The notes below the pieces were generated by a model that saw only the letters and a list, made by a program, of their open reading frames with translations, was not told where the DNA came from and made no database searches. A DNA stretch of 64,000 bases, from assembly GCF_902459565.1 (NCBI RefSeq), contig NZ_CABPSN010000001.1:1054001-1118000 (forward strand), read 5' to 3'. Of this stretch, positions 38,305-46,613 are shown piece by piece. This stretch comes from Pandoraea aquatica. Lineage in GTDB: Bacteria > Pseudomonadota > Gammaproteobacteria > Burkholderiales > Burkholderiaceae. Numbering within the stretch: position 1 is the first letter of the stretch; each line of letters starts with the position of its first letter. The position numbers were made by a program, and so were the translations under genes.

Positions 38305-38899
38305 GGAAAGCGATTTCCTCCGGCGTCGAGTCGCGCCCCAATGCCGCATTGCGGTGCGGATAGCGCCCGAATCGCTCGATGATGACGGCGTGCCTGCGCG
38401 CGTAATCGAGGTTGTCGACGAGGCCCGACGTCTGCGCCAGTTGCTCGTAGAGCGCCAGCGACATGTGCTGGCTTTCCAGCGACTCGTCGTGTTCGAACGG
38501 CAGGTAGACGAACACGCGATGTTGCGCAGTCGGCAACCGCTGATCGTCACCCGCCTCCACCAGACGACGCGCCACCGCCAGCGCCTGCGCATCGCCCGCG
38601 AACGCTTCGCCACGATGCCGGAACAGGTTGCGCGAGAATTGATCGAGCACCACGATCAGCGCACAAGCGCCGAGCGGCGTCTGCGCCCAGTCGCTCAACT
38701 CCCCGGCAACCGCCTGCGCATGAATCTCACCAAACCGGGTGCGGATCTCCTCGTCGAAAGCGTCCGATTTACGGAACCACTCGGGACGCGCCATCCCGTA
38801 GACCTCGGCGTCAGGCGCACCGAACCAGAAGTCGAGTACCGCCTGCCAGGGTTGCAACGGTTGGGTTTGCGAAAGAATGTCTGTTGCCGGAGTCGCCAT
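38279..38899 (-). CDS. DUF924 family protein
   Basis: A 206-residue cytosolic protein. WQAVLDFWFGAPDAEVYGMARPEWFRKSDAFDEEIRTRFG is the DUF924 opening, and LDQFSRNLFRHRGEAFAGDAQAL and VFVYLPFEHDESLESQHMSL are also conserved. The family resembles TPR-like all-helical proteins of unknown function. The ATG at 38899 is chosen since the frame upstream to 39055 is not conserved in style. It faces DUF2062 tail to tail and lies just downstream of the AlaX gene. Confidence 0.88.
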   Translation of the reverse strand: MATPATDILSQTQPLQPWQAVLDFWFGAPDAEVYGMARPEWFRKSDAFDEEIRTRFGEIHAQAVAGELSDWAQTPLGACALIVVLDQFSRNLFRHRGEAFAGDAQALAVARRLVEAGDDQRLPTAQHRVFVYLPFEHDESLESQHMSLALYEQLAQTSGLVDNLDYARRHAVIIERFGRYPHRNAALGRDSTPEEIAFLKEPGSSF

Positions 38900-38946
38900 C
38901 GAGAATCCTGAGGTGAACGTTGGGAGATCGCCCGATAATGCCAGAC

Positions 38947-39678
38947 TCAGGCGAATGCCAACACCACCCGGCGGGTGCGCGACGTCTTCTTCTCGATCTT
39001 CGACACGCGCAATGCACCGATCTCCGCCGTGTTGCCCACGTGCGTACCGCCGCAAGGCTGCAAGTCGATGCCCTCGATGCGCACGAGCCGCACGCGCCCC
39101 AACCCGACCGGCGGCTTCACGCTCATCGTCCGCACGAGTTCCGGGCGCTCTGCCATCTCTTCGTCGCTGATGCTATCGATCGCCACCGGACGTGCCGCCG
39201 CCACCAGCGCCGCCAATCCGGCCTCCACCGTTTCTCGCTCAATCGGTTCGTTCGTCACGAAGTCGAGCCGCGCGTATTCCGTGGTGATGCTGCATCCGTC
39301 GACCGGGTGCGGTAGCACGGCACACATCAGGTGCGACGCGGTATGAAACCGCATATGACGGAAGCGCCGCTCCCAGTCGATCTCCGCCTGAACGACGTCA
39401 CCCACCGACAGTCCGGCCAGTACGTGGCCCTGCCCTTCGGCGGGTACGTGCACGGCATCGTCCGGCGTCGCGCCTTCGTGCTTCGACTTGCGGGTGTCGG
39501 CGATGGTCAGGCGCGTGCCGTCGGCGAGCACGAATGCACCGGCGTCACCGGCTTGCCCGCCACCGAGCGGATAAAAGACGGTCCGGTCGAGCATGATGCC
39601 CGTCTCGTCGATATGTGTGATGCGCGCCTCGCATTGGCGCAGATAGGCGTCTTGTCGGAACAGCGCTTCGGTTGTCAT
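38947..39678 (-). CDS. Alanyl-tRNA trans-editing protein (AlaX-like)
   Basis: A 243-residue enzyme that removes mischarged serine or glycine from tRNA-Ala. The zinc ligands are visible: His112 and His116 (HTASH), Cys209 and His213 (CGGTH). The region GVxLDRTVFYPLGGGQAGDAG is typical of the domain shared with alanyl-tRNA synthetase. AGGAGG stands before the ATG at 39678, and an upstream open frame to 39807 is rejected. A DUF924 gene follows 47 bases downstream in the same direction. Confidence 0.9.
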   Translation of the reverse strand: MTTEALFRQDAYLRQCEARITHIDETGIMLDRTVFYPLGGGQAGDAGAFVLADGTRLTIADTRKSKHEGATPDDAVHVPAEGQGHVLAGLSVGDVVQAEIDWERRFRHMRFHTASHLMCAVLPHPVDGCSITTEYARLDFVTNEPIERETVEAGLAALVAAARPVAIDSISDEEMAERPELVRTMSVKPPVGLGRVRLVRIEGIDLQPCGGTHVGNTAEIGALRVSKIEKKTSRTRRVVLAFA

Positions 39679-39979
39679 GCGGCCTCCTGTGGGAACGGGA
39701 CATGTTCGCGCGACTCCCGCCCCGCTGGCAAGACACAATCCCGTGCGCCGACGCCGGTACGGTCGCGCTCGCGCCATCCATCCAGCAGTTCCTCGTGCTT
39801 GTCCCAACGCGGCCCACTTTGGTCCATGACCAGCGTTGCCTCATAGGCCGCGCCCCAACCGGACGCCGCGTTTGCGACTTATCGACATCGATTGTCCCAG
39901 GACAACAGCCCACCGTTTTGGCTCGCCGCATATTACGGACGATCGCAATGACGCGATCGCATTTGAAAGGAACGACGCC
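39679..39979. other. intergenic region with a 14-bp palindrome
   Basis: A 301-base divergent spacer between AlaX and the chaperone-like gene. It contains the perfect palindrome TTGTCCCAGGACAA (39892-39905) and, nearer the gene, GATCGC and GCGATC as a 6-bp inverted repeat (39945-39962). No promoter is convincing. No PIP or hrp box is found. Confidence 0.4.
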
Positions 39980-40465
39980 ATGACGAGACCCCCTCTTGCC
40001 CGTCCGCGGGCCCCTTCTCCTGATGCGGCCGCTCATCATCGGGCGCACGCCTTGTCGTCCCCGGCCTCCGCCTCGGCCTCCGTCTCCCACATCAGCGGCG
40101 CGGTGGACGCGCAGGCGCTCGCGCATGCGTATGCCCTGTATGCCTCGAACGATCTGGAAGGGGCCGCACGCGCATTCGCCGCGATTTGCCGTGCACTCCC
40201 CGATCACACCGCCGCGTACAAGGCATTCGGCTACGTGCTTTGCCAGCTTGGCGATTACGAACAGGCGATTGCACCGCTGATGGTGGCGATCTCCCGTGAA
40301 TACGGCAATCCGGAACCGCTGTACTTCGCCGCGATCTGCATGCAACGCACGGGCGACGCACAAACCGCGCGTGAGATGGCGACCGATGCACTCGACATGG
40401 CGCGTTGCGCCCACGACAACACCGATCTGCGCGCGCGTCTCACGCGCCTGCTGGACGCCCTCTGA
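39980..40465 (+). CDS. TPR protein resembling SycD/LcrH type III secretion chaperones
   Basis: A 161-residue protein. A 40-residue Ala/Pro/Ser-rich tail precedes about three TPR-like helical pairs: LAHAYALYASNDLEGAARAF, then YKAFGYVLCQLGDYEQAIAPL, then EPLYFAAICMQRTGDAQTAR. Size, repeat spacing and the last repeat (YFAAICMQRTGDA) fit class II chaperones that hold hydrophobic translocators. AAAGGA precedes the ATG. The next gene, 41 bases on, encodes a hydrophobic client-like protein. No secretion apparatus genes are in the window. Another TPR role is possible. Confidence 0.55.
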   Translation: MTRPPLARPRAPSPDAAAHHRAHALSSPASASASVSHISGAVDAQALAHAYALYASNDLEGAARAFAAICRALPDHTAAYKAFGYVLCQLGDYEQAIAPLMVAISREYGNPEPLYFAAICMQRTGDAQTAREMATDALDMARCAHDNTDLRARLTRLLDAL

Positions 40466-40506
40466 TCCCCCTCTCGCTTTCAACGTCTCTCAAGCCCCCC
40501 AAGTCA

Positions 40507-41349
40507 ATGCCAAGTACACAAACGAACATATACGTCACACCCGCCAGCGCCTCGAACCCCTATGCCAGTGGCATGCCTTTGCCCGGCGGGGACGACGCCG
40601 CCGTGCGAAACGACGCGGCGAAAGCCTTCAGCCGCCTGTCCGAGATTTCGAGCTCATTAAGTGAAATGGCACCGTCGCCGCCCACGGTCGGCCGCTTTAC
40701 GGCGTTGATGCATCACGTCGGCAACTTCGCGCTCAGCGTCAGTGCACTCGGTGCCGCCAGTCTGAACACGGTGAAGGAAACATACGAGAGCAGCACGCTT
40801 TCCAGCGCACACAAGATTACGTTGGGGACGGCAGCGCTCGCGTCGTTGTCGAGCGTGATGGATCTGGCGGTGGCCGTCGGCAAGTACTGCAATCCCGAAT
40901 CGACCACGTCGCAGATCATGAACACGGCCTGGTTCGCGTCAGCCGGCAAGCTCCTCGGCTCGAAGCACATCGAGACCTACGGCGGGAAATATCAGACGGC
41001 CCTGCTCGGCACGTCGATGATCCTGTTCTTCAATCAGGCAGGCCAGATTGCCGGCCAGCACGACGCGCACGAACACGACGACGTCGTCACTCCGAACTCA
41101 CTCGGCTTGCCCGCCCCCTCGGCCGCACCGCAAACCAGCGCACAGGAACTCGACGCCCTGCAAAGCTGCATCGGCCTTGTCGCCACGGCTTACCGCGCCT
41201 TCGGGGATATTGTGACGACAGGGGTCATCGACTGGATGAGCGCGAGAGAAGCGAAACGCAATATGGATGTGGTCGAGCGCCGCCTGAACTACGAAGAAGC
41301 GTTCGGGACCGAGGGCAAGTTCAGGCTTCGTGACGCCGACGCGGCTTGA
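40507..41349 (+). CDS. Hydrophobic protein with Ser/Thr-rich N-terminus, candidate type III secreted translocator or effector
   Basis: A 280-residue protein without a cleavable signal peptide. The first 55 residues are polar, Ser/Thr/Ala-rich (TQTNIYVTPASASNPYASGM), as in type III secretion signals. Hydrophobic helices follow around residues 75-95, 105-125, 140-155 and 170-190, then a soluble helical C-terminus (LNYEEAFGTEGKFRLRD). This layout matches translocators. It sits behind a SycD-like chaperone gene. The start has no good ribosome binding site, which leaves coupling to the upstream gene likely. I do not recognise the family. Confidence 0.5.
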   Translation: MPSTQTNIYVTPASASNPYASGMPLPGGDDAAVRNDAAKAFSRLSEISSSLSEMAPSPPTVGRFTALMHHVGNFALSVSALGAASLNTVKETYESSTLSSAHKITLGTAALASLSSVMDLAVAVGKYCNPESTTSQIMNTAWFASAGKLLGSKHIETYGGKYQTALLGTSMILFFNQAGQIAGQHDAHEHDDVVTPNSLGLPAPSAAPQTSAQELDALQSCIGLVATAYRAFGDIVTTGVIDWMSAREAKRNMDVVERRLNYEEAFGTEGKFRLRDADAA

Positions 41350-41390
41350 TGCGACTTAATGCGGCTTGATGCGACTTAATGCGACTTAAC
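41341..41390 (+). repeat. tandem 10-bp repeat, five units
   Basis: The units are GCGGCTTGAT, GCGACTTAAT, GCGGCTTGAT, GCGACTTAAT and GCGACTTAAC, so the true period is 20 bases with 2.5 copies. The array runs from the stop codon of the upstream gene to the stop codon of the haemoglobin gene. Confidence 0.9.
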
Positions 41391-41841
41391 CCGCCTTATT
41401 CCGCATCCAGTCGGCCGTGCCGTAGAACGCCTGCATCAGGCGTTCCTGCAACGTGCCTTCCACGTGGATGTCTTGCATGGCGAGCGCCATGCAGCGCAGC
41501 CACTGGTCGCGCTCGCTCGACGCGATGGGGAACGGCAGATGGCGCGCGCGCAGCATCGGGTGGCCGAAGCGTTCGATGTAATGGTTCGGTCCGCCCAGCC
41601 AGCCGCACAGGAACCAGAAGAGCTTGTCGCGCGAGCCGTCGAGCGACGCCGGATGCATCGCGCGAATGCCCGCAAACTCAGGCTCAAGGTCCATCAGGTC
41701 GTAGAAACGGTCGACGAGTTCGCGCACGCGCGCCTCGCCACCCAGCAGCGAGAAGGCCGTCGGCTGTGCCGGCGTGTCTTGAGCGTCGTCATCTGCCGCA
41801 GCAGCCTGACGGGTGTTTTCGGAGGAATTTTCGGTCGTCAT
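41386..41841 (-). CDS. Truncated haemoglobin, group II
   Basis: A 151-residue haem protein with a polar 37-residue tail and then the group II globin core: LLGGEARVRELVDRFYDLMDLEPEFAGI, and FGHPMLRARHLPFPI with the proximal His, and QWLRCMALAMQDI with the conserved Trp. Such globins bind oxygen, NO or sulphide. The ATG at 41841 (MTTENSSENTRQ) is preferred; a longer frame to 42009 is rejected. The stop codon lies inside the tandem repeat. Confidence 0.92.
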   Translation of the reverse strand: MTTENSSENTRQAAAADDDAQDTPAQPTAFSLLGGEARVRELVDRFYDLMDLEPEFAGIRAMHPASLDGSRDKLFWFLCGWLGGPNHYIERFGHPMLRARHLPFPIASSERDQWLRCMALAMQDIHVEGTLQERLMQAFYGTADWMRNKAG

Positions 41842-41941
41842 GGGCGATATTGTGCCCGAGGCCCAACACGTCTGCCATGAACCGCGTCTCGAAAAAGACG
41901 CGGTGTTGGCGCGGCATGATGCCGCGCCCGTCACCAAGGCA

Positions 41942-44500
41942 TCACACGTCGCGCAATGTGCGCACCGCCGACTGACGCAACACCGCGCGCAATCCGCTCC
42001 AACCACCAATCAGCGCACACAGGACACCCGCGCCGATCCCGAGCACCGGCAGCCACGGATTGAACGTCAGCGCGAACTCGAAGACGTAGCGCGCCAACGC
42101 CCAACCAAGCGCACCCGCCCCCAGCGCGGCGAGCAGCCCGGCCAACGCGCCAACCGTCACCAGTTCTGCCAGATGGACGTCGCGCAACTGCCGCGACGAT
42201 GCCCCCAGCGCCCGCAAAATGCCGCTCTCGCGCATGCGTTCGTCGCGCGTTCCGGCCAGCGCGGCGTAGAGCACCAGCACCCCGGCTGCGAGCGTGAAAA
42301 GGAAGAGCGCCTGCACGGCGTCGATCACCTGCGACAGAATCTGCTGAATCTGTGCGAGCAACGCGCCCGTATCGATCACGGTGACATTCGGGAACTGACG
42401 CACCAGCGCGTCCGCCACGCTCTGTTGTTGGGGCTCAAGATGGAACGACGTAATCCACGTCATCGGAAAATCGCGCAGCGCGGCGGGTGGCATCACCACG
42501 AAGAAGTTCACGCGCATCGATCCCCAGTCGAGCTTACGCAGACTCGTGATCGGCGCGTCGATGGTTTGTCCCGTCACTTCGAAACGCAGCGTGTCGCCAA
42601 GCTTCAGACCGAGCGTCTTCGCGATGCCCTCTTCCATCGATATCTGCGGCTTGTCGGTATCGCCATACCACTGGCCCGCCGTCACACGGTTTCCGTCGGG
42701 CAACGCCGACGTGTACGACAGATTGAATTCGCGCTCGGCAAGGCGACGCGCGCGCTCCTCAGTGTAGCTTTCGCCCGTCACCGGCTTGTCGTTGATGGCC
42801 GTCAGGCGCGCGCGGATCATCGGCGAGAGCTGCACGTCAGGCAGACCGGCCGAGCGAAGTTGGGTCAGCACAGGGGCATCCTGCCCCGGCTGAATGTCGA
42901 TGACGAAACGGTTCGGTGCATCGGGCGGGCTCGAATGCTGCCACCCCGCGACCAGATCGTTGCGCGTCACCGCCAACAGCAGCAGCGCCATCAGTCCCAG
43001 CCCCAACGCCACCACCTGCAAGGCACTGCCGAGACCCCGACGACGTAACCCCGCCACGGCATACCGCCAGCCGATGCCGCCCATCGCGCCACCGGCGGCC
43101 CCGGTGCGACGCGCCCATGCAGCGAGTCCGCGAATCGCCAACCAGGCCAGCACGCCGAAAACGATCGCGCCGACGACGAACCCACCGGCCACCATCGCGC
43201 CCAGACGCAGATCGCGCGCCGCGAACAACAGCAGCGCACCGAACGCCAGCGCGCTTGCCCCGTACGCAAGCCATCCCTGACGGCGCGCCCCACCCACCAC
43301 GTCGCGACGCAGCACATGCAGCGGGGCCACTTCCGAGAGCGGCAGCAGCGGTGGCAACGCGAAACCCAGCAGCATCACCAGCGCGCTTGCGAGACCGAAC
43401 GCCGCCGGTCGCCACGTCGGCGCAGGCAGTCCCGCCGGAATCACGTTGCCGAGTTGCGCCAGTAGCACCCAGTGCGCTGCGTAACCGAGCGCGACGCCAA
43501 GCACGCCGCCGATCAGACCGAGACCGATGAATTCGAGCGTCACCATGCCGCGCAAGGCCCGGCGCGGCAAGCCCAGACAGCGCATGACGGCACACGCGTC
43601 GAGATGCCGCTCACTGTACCGGCGCGACGCGATGCCCACGGCCACCGCCGCGAGCACAGCGGCGAGCAGTGCCACGAGCGAGAGGAAACGTTCGGCGCGA
43701 TCGAGCGTCTGCCGCACCTGCGGCTGCCCGTCTTCCAGCGATTCGAGATGGACACCGCGCGCCTGCTCCGCCGCCGGACGCGCCCATGCCGTGAACTTGC
43801 CGACCTGTGTATCCGTGCCAGCGACCAACAGACGATAGGTAATACGGCTGCCGAACTGCACGAGTCCGGTCGACGGCAATTCGTCGAAGCGCATCATCAC
43901 ACGTGGGGCGAGCGAGCCGAAGCCGTAGCCCCGATCCATCTCGCGGGTAATGACAGCGGCGATGCGCAGCGTGCGATTGCCGACACGAATCGACTCGCCG
44001 GGTTTGACGTGCAGCGCGTCGAGCAACGCGGCGTCGACCCAGACGGTGCCGGGCGCGGGAATGCCGTCGGCGGGCGCGTCCGGTGTGTTGGCCCCGGCAT
44101 CGGGGGCGACGCGCACACGGCCGCGCAACGGATAACCGTCGCTCACCGCCTTGAGCGACGAGAGACGGCTCGCGGCCATCTGCCCGCCCTTTCCGCCCTC
44201 GTCTGTGGCGCTGGCCATGCTCGGGAAATTGGCGATCACGGCCGTCGACAGTCCATCGGCCTGTGCCTGACGGGTGAATTCGGGTGCCAGAGGCGCGTCG
44301 CTGCGAACGACGAGATCGGCGGCGAGCATCTGGCGCGCATCGCGCTCAAGCCCGCCCTGCATCCGATCGGAGAGAAAACCTACGCTGGAGAGTGCGCCGA
44401 CTGCCAGCAACAATGCCACGAGAAGCAGATGCAACTCGCCTGCGCGCCAATCGCGCAGGAACATCCGCCAGGCCTGGCGGGCAACTTCAGTGAACCCCAT
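41942..44500 (-). CDS. FtsX-type ABC transporter permease (YbbP-like)
   Basis: An 852-residue inner-membrane protein with ten predicted helices in two FtsX modules and large periplasmic domains between them. It opens MGFTEVARQAWRMFLRDW and has the repeats LVALLAAVLAAVAVGIASRRY and LFTLAAGVLVLYAALAGTRDER. The type is the MacB/LolCE-like permease YbbP. No ATPase partner (YbbA) lies beside it; the preceding gene encodes a DUF4126 protein whose stop codon it overlaps by 14 bases. Confidence 0.85.
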   Translation of the reverse strand: MGFTEVARQAWRMFLRDWRAGELHLLLVALLLAVGALSSVGFLSDRMQGGLERDARQMLAADLVVRSDAPLAPEFTRQAQADGLSTAVIANFPSMASATDEGGKGGQMAASRLSSLKAVSDGYPLRGRVRVAPDAGANTPDAPADGIPAPGTVWVDAALLDALHVKPGESIRVGNRTLRIAAVITREMDRGYGFGSLAPRVMMRFDELPSTGLVQFGSRITYRLLVAGTDTQVGKFTAWARPAAEQARGVHLESLEDGQPQVRQTLDRAERFLSLVALLAAVLAAVAVGIASRRYSERHLDACAVMRCLGLPRRALRGMVTLEFIGLGLIGGVLGVALGYAAHWVLLAQLGNVIPAGLPAPTWRPAAFGLASALVMLLGFALPPLLPLSEVAPLHVLRRDVVGGARRQGWLAYGASALAFGALLLFAARDLRLGAMVAGGFVVGAIVFGVLAWLAIRGLAAWARRTGAAGGAMGGIGWRYAVAGLRRRGLGSALQVVALGLGLMALLLLAVTRNDLVAGWQHSSPPDAPNRFVIDIQPGQDAPVLTQLRSAGLPDVQLSPMIRARLTAINDKPVTGESYTEERARRLAEREFNLSYTSALPDGNRVTAGQWYGDTDKPQISMEEGIAKTLGLKLGDTLRFEVTGQTIDAPITSLRKLDWGSMRVNFFVVMPPAALRDFPMTWITSFHLEPQQQSVADALVRQFPNVTVIDTGALLAQIQQILSQVIDAVQALFLFTLAAGVLVLYAALAGTRDERMRESGILRALGASSRQLRDVHLAELVTVGALAGLLAALGAGALGWALARYVFEFALTFNPWLPVLGIGAGVLCALIGGWSGLRAVLRQSAVRTLRDV

Positions 44501-45083
44501 CGTTCCTCAATCCTTTGACCCGCGCCAGTAACGAGCGCCAACCGCGCCAGACGCGCGGCAACCACCACCAAGCCAACACGACGAACAGCAACAACATCAG
44601 GAGAAAAACGGCGGGAAGGAAAAATGCCAGCGCCAGTCCGCCCACCGTGGAGACATCTTCGCCGGCTGAGGCCGCGACATTCGAGAAAGGTTCCGGCGAC
44701 GTATTGATCAGCGCACGGCTGCCCGCCTTGGCGAGATGCGCCGTGCCTGCCAGCGCACCGCCCGCCAGTCCGGCCAGTACAGTCACGGCCGGATCGGTCT
44801 GACCCAGCGCCGCCGCCCCAAGCACGATCCCCGCCGGAATCCGGATGAAGGTGTGCACGGCGTCCCACGCGCTGTCGACGAAGGGGATCTTGTCCGCGAA
44901 GAACTCGATGGCGGCCAGCACGCCCGCCGTGGCAATGACCCACGTCGACGCGAGTACGGCAAGCGTGGGTGGCAGATGCAGCCACCCGAAACGCGCCGCC
45001 AGCCCCGCGCAGAACACCGTCAGGTACAACCGCAGGCCGCTGCCCCAGGACAGCCCTGCACCGAGCGCAATCGATTCAAGCAT
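44487..45083 (-). CDS. DUF4126 membrane protein
   Basis: A 198-residue inner-membrane protein with about six hydrophobic segments. The opening LSWGSGLRLYLTVFCAGLAARFGWLHLPP and AFFADKIPFVDSAWDAVHTFIR-like segments define DUF4126. The ATG at 45083 (MLESIALGAG) is preferred; a longer frame to 45215 is rejected. It overlaps the start of the permease gene, so coupled translation is likely. The function is unknown. Confidence 0.88.
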   Translation of the reverse strand: MLESIALGAGLSWGSGLRLYLTVFCAGLAARFGWLHLPPTLAVLASTWVIATAGVLAAIEFFADKIPFVDSAWDAVHTFIRIPAGIVLGAAALGQTDPAVTVLAGLAGGALAGTAHLAKAGSRALINTSPEPFSNVAASAGEDVSTVGGLALAFFLPAVFLLMLLLFVVLAWWWLPRVWRGWRSLLARVKGLRNDGVH

Positions 45084-45410
45084 GGTGACCTCGCTGCCGC
45101 CGACATGACGGCGTCGCACGATCACGCGTCGCACACTGCCGACGCGGCAACAGCCCACCGACCACCCGCCGGACATCGGACGCCTACTCCTGAATGCCGT
45201 CCAACTCCCCGGCATCTGCCCGACATCCGCCCTACATGTGACCGATGAGTAACTCGACTGTTACCGCGCCATTATGCCGCGCGTTGCGGCAACGCACCAC
45301 CGGCGACTCAAAAGACCCCAGCGGCGTGTCAGAGCGCAGTATTGGCGCGGCACTCCGGCGACACAACGGCGGCCCGCCATCGACACGGCGACGCCACCGC
45401 CACGCCACCA
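45084..45410. other. intergenic region, nothing recognised
   Basis: A 327-base stretch downstream of sugE and upstream of the DUF4126 gene. It is lower in coding character than its surroundings; I see no gene, repeat or terminator in it. Confidence 0.4.
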
Positions 45411-45728
45411 TCACGCGGCCGTCAGCTTCAGTCCGACCAGCCCGGCCAGAATGAGGGTGACGCTCGCGATACGGGCGGCGGACGCCGACTCGCCGAACAG
45501 CACGATCCCGAGGACGAACGCGCCGACGGCGCCGATGCCCGTCCAGATGGCGTAGGCGGTACCGAGCGGCAACGTGCGAACTGCGAGGGCCAGCAGCCAG
45601 ACGCTACCGACCATCGACACGATGGTGAATACGGAGGGGACGAGACGCGAGAAACCTTGCGTGTACTTGAGCCCGACGGCCCACGCCACTTCAAGGAAAC
45701 CGGCAAAAACCAGAAGAATCCAGGCCAT
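45411..45728 (-). CDS. sugE: SMR-family guanidinium exporter (Gdx/SugE type)
   Basis: A 105-residue protein with four membrane helices. Glu13 in [16 protein letters not shown] is the essential proton/substrate acid, and that motif is of the Gdx (SugE) branch rather than the EmrE branch. Gdx exports guanidinium in exchange for protons. The start ATG at 45728 has a weak ribosome binding site. Immediately upstream lies a guanidine-II (mini-ykkC) riboswitch, which fits the predicted substrate. Confidence 0.92.
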   Translation of the reverse strand: MAWILLVFAGFLEVAWAVGLKYTQGFSRLVPSVFTIVSMVGSVWLLALAVRTLPLGTAYAIWTGIGAVGAFVLGIVLFGESASAARIASVTLILAGLVGLKLTAA

Positions 45729-45747
45729 GACTGACTTCGATGAAAGA

Positions 45748-45799
45748 TCGGGGTCGTCCCCGGAGAAAAGAGAACCGCTTGCCGGGTCGTCCCGGCAAT
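45748..45799 (-). promoter_or_regulatory. guanidine-II riboswitch (mini-ykkC)
   Basis: Two stem-loops on the minus strand each carry an ACGA loop: TTGCCGGG-ACGA-CCCGGCAA (45779-45798) and CGGGG-ACGA-CCCCG (45749-45762), with a 16-base pyrimidine-rich linker. Two ACGR-loop hairpins with G/C-rich stems define this class. It lies 20 bases upstream of the sugE start codon and should control its translation in response to guanidine. Confidence 0.9.
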
Positions 45800-45902
45800 G
45801 GATTCCATCGAAGGTCAATCGAATTACGGCTGAGCGCCTGACACCCCGGACGGAACAGGGGCGATTTTAGCAAAGCAGGCCGACCGGCGTCGGCCGACAG
45901 CG

Positions 45903-46613
45903 TCAACCGTTCGCGTCCACCTCAAGCCGGTAGCCCACCCCCGTCTCGGTCAGGATGTGCTGCGGCTGTGCGGGGTCGGCTTCCAGCTTCTGCCGCAGGT
46001 GCCCCATGTAGATGCGCAGATAGTGATTGCTCTCGACGTGCGACGGCCCCCACACCTCCTTGAGCAGTTGACGGTGCGTGAGCACCCGTCCCGCATGGCG
46101 CACGAGCGTGACCAGCAGCCGATACTCGATGGGGGTCAGGTGCACCGGTTCGCCGGCGCGCGTTACCTTGCGGCGTGCAAGATCGATGTTGATGTCGCCG
46201 AACGAGAACGCTTCGTCGAGCGTCTCGGAATTACCCCCGCGATGATGCCGTCGCAGCTGCGCACGAATGCGCGCGAGCAATTCCGACACCCCGAACGGCT
46301 TCGTGAGGTAATCGTCGGCCCCGACATCGAGTGCGACGACCTTCTCCGCTTCCTCGTTACGCGCCGACAGCACGATGATCGGCATGTCGGTCCAGCTGCG
46401 GACTTCGCGAATGACTTCCACGCCGTCGATATCCGGCAGCCCGAGATCGACGATCAGCAAGTCGGGCTTGCGCGTGGCCGCTTCGACCATGCCCTGCCGC
46501 CCGGCTTCCGCCTCGTGCACCACCATGCCTTCGGCTTCGAGCGACGTGCGCAGAAACCGCCGGATCTGGCGTTCGTCCTCAATCACCACGATGTTGATGG
46601 TCGGTTCACTCAT
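45903..46613 (-). CDS. kdpE: KdpE response regulator
   Basis: A 236-residue OmpR-type regulator. The receiver domain has acidic residues in VVIEDE, the phosphorylated Asp in LLIVDLGLPDIDGVE, and the Lys in DDYLTKPFG. The winged-helix DNA-binding domain ends HLRQKLEADPAQPQHILTETGVGYRLE. It overlaps the end of kdpD by eight bases, so it is made with it. In other bacteria phosphorylated KdpE activates the kdp operon under potassium shortage. Five phased TTTAC boxes upstream of the operon are the likely binding site. Confidence 0.96.
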   Translation of the reverse strand: MSEPTINIVVIEDERQIRRFLRTSLEAEGMVVHEAEAGRQGMVEAATRKPDLLIVDLGLPDIDGVEVIREVRSWTDMPIIVLSARNEEAEKVVALDVGADDYLTKPFGVSELLARIRAQLRRHHRGGNSETLDEAFSFGDINIDLARRKVTRAGEPVHLTPIEYRLLVTLVRHAGRVLTHRQLLKEVWGPSHVESNHYLRIYMGHLRQKLEADPAQPQHILTETGVGYRLEVDANG

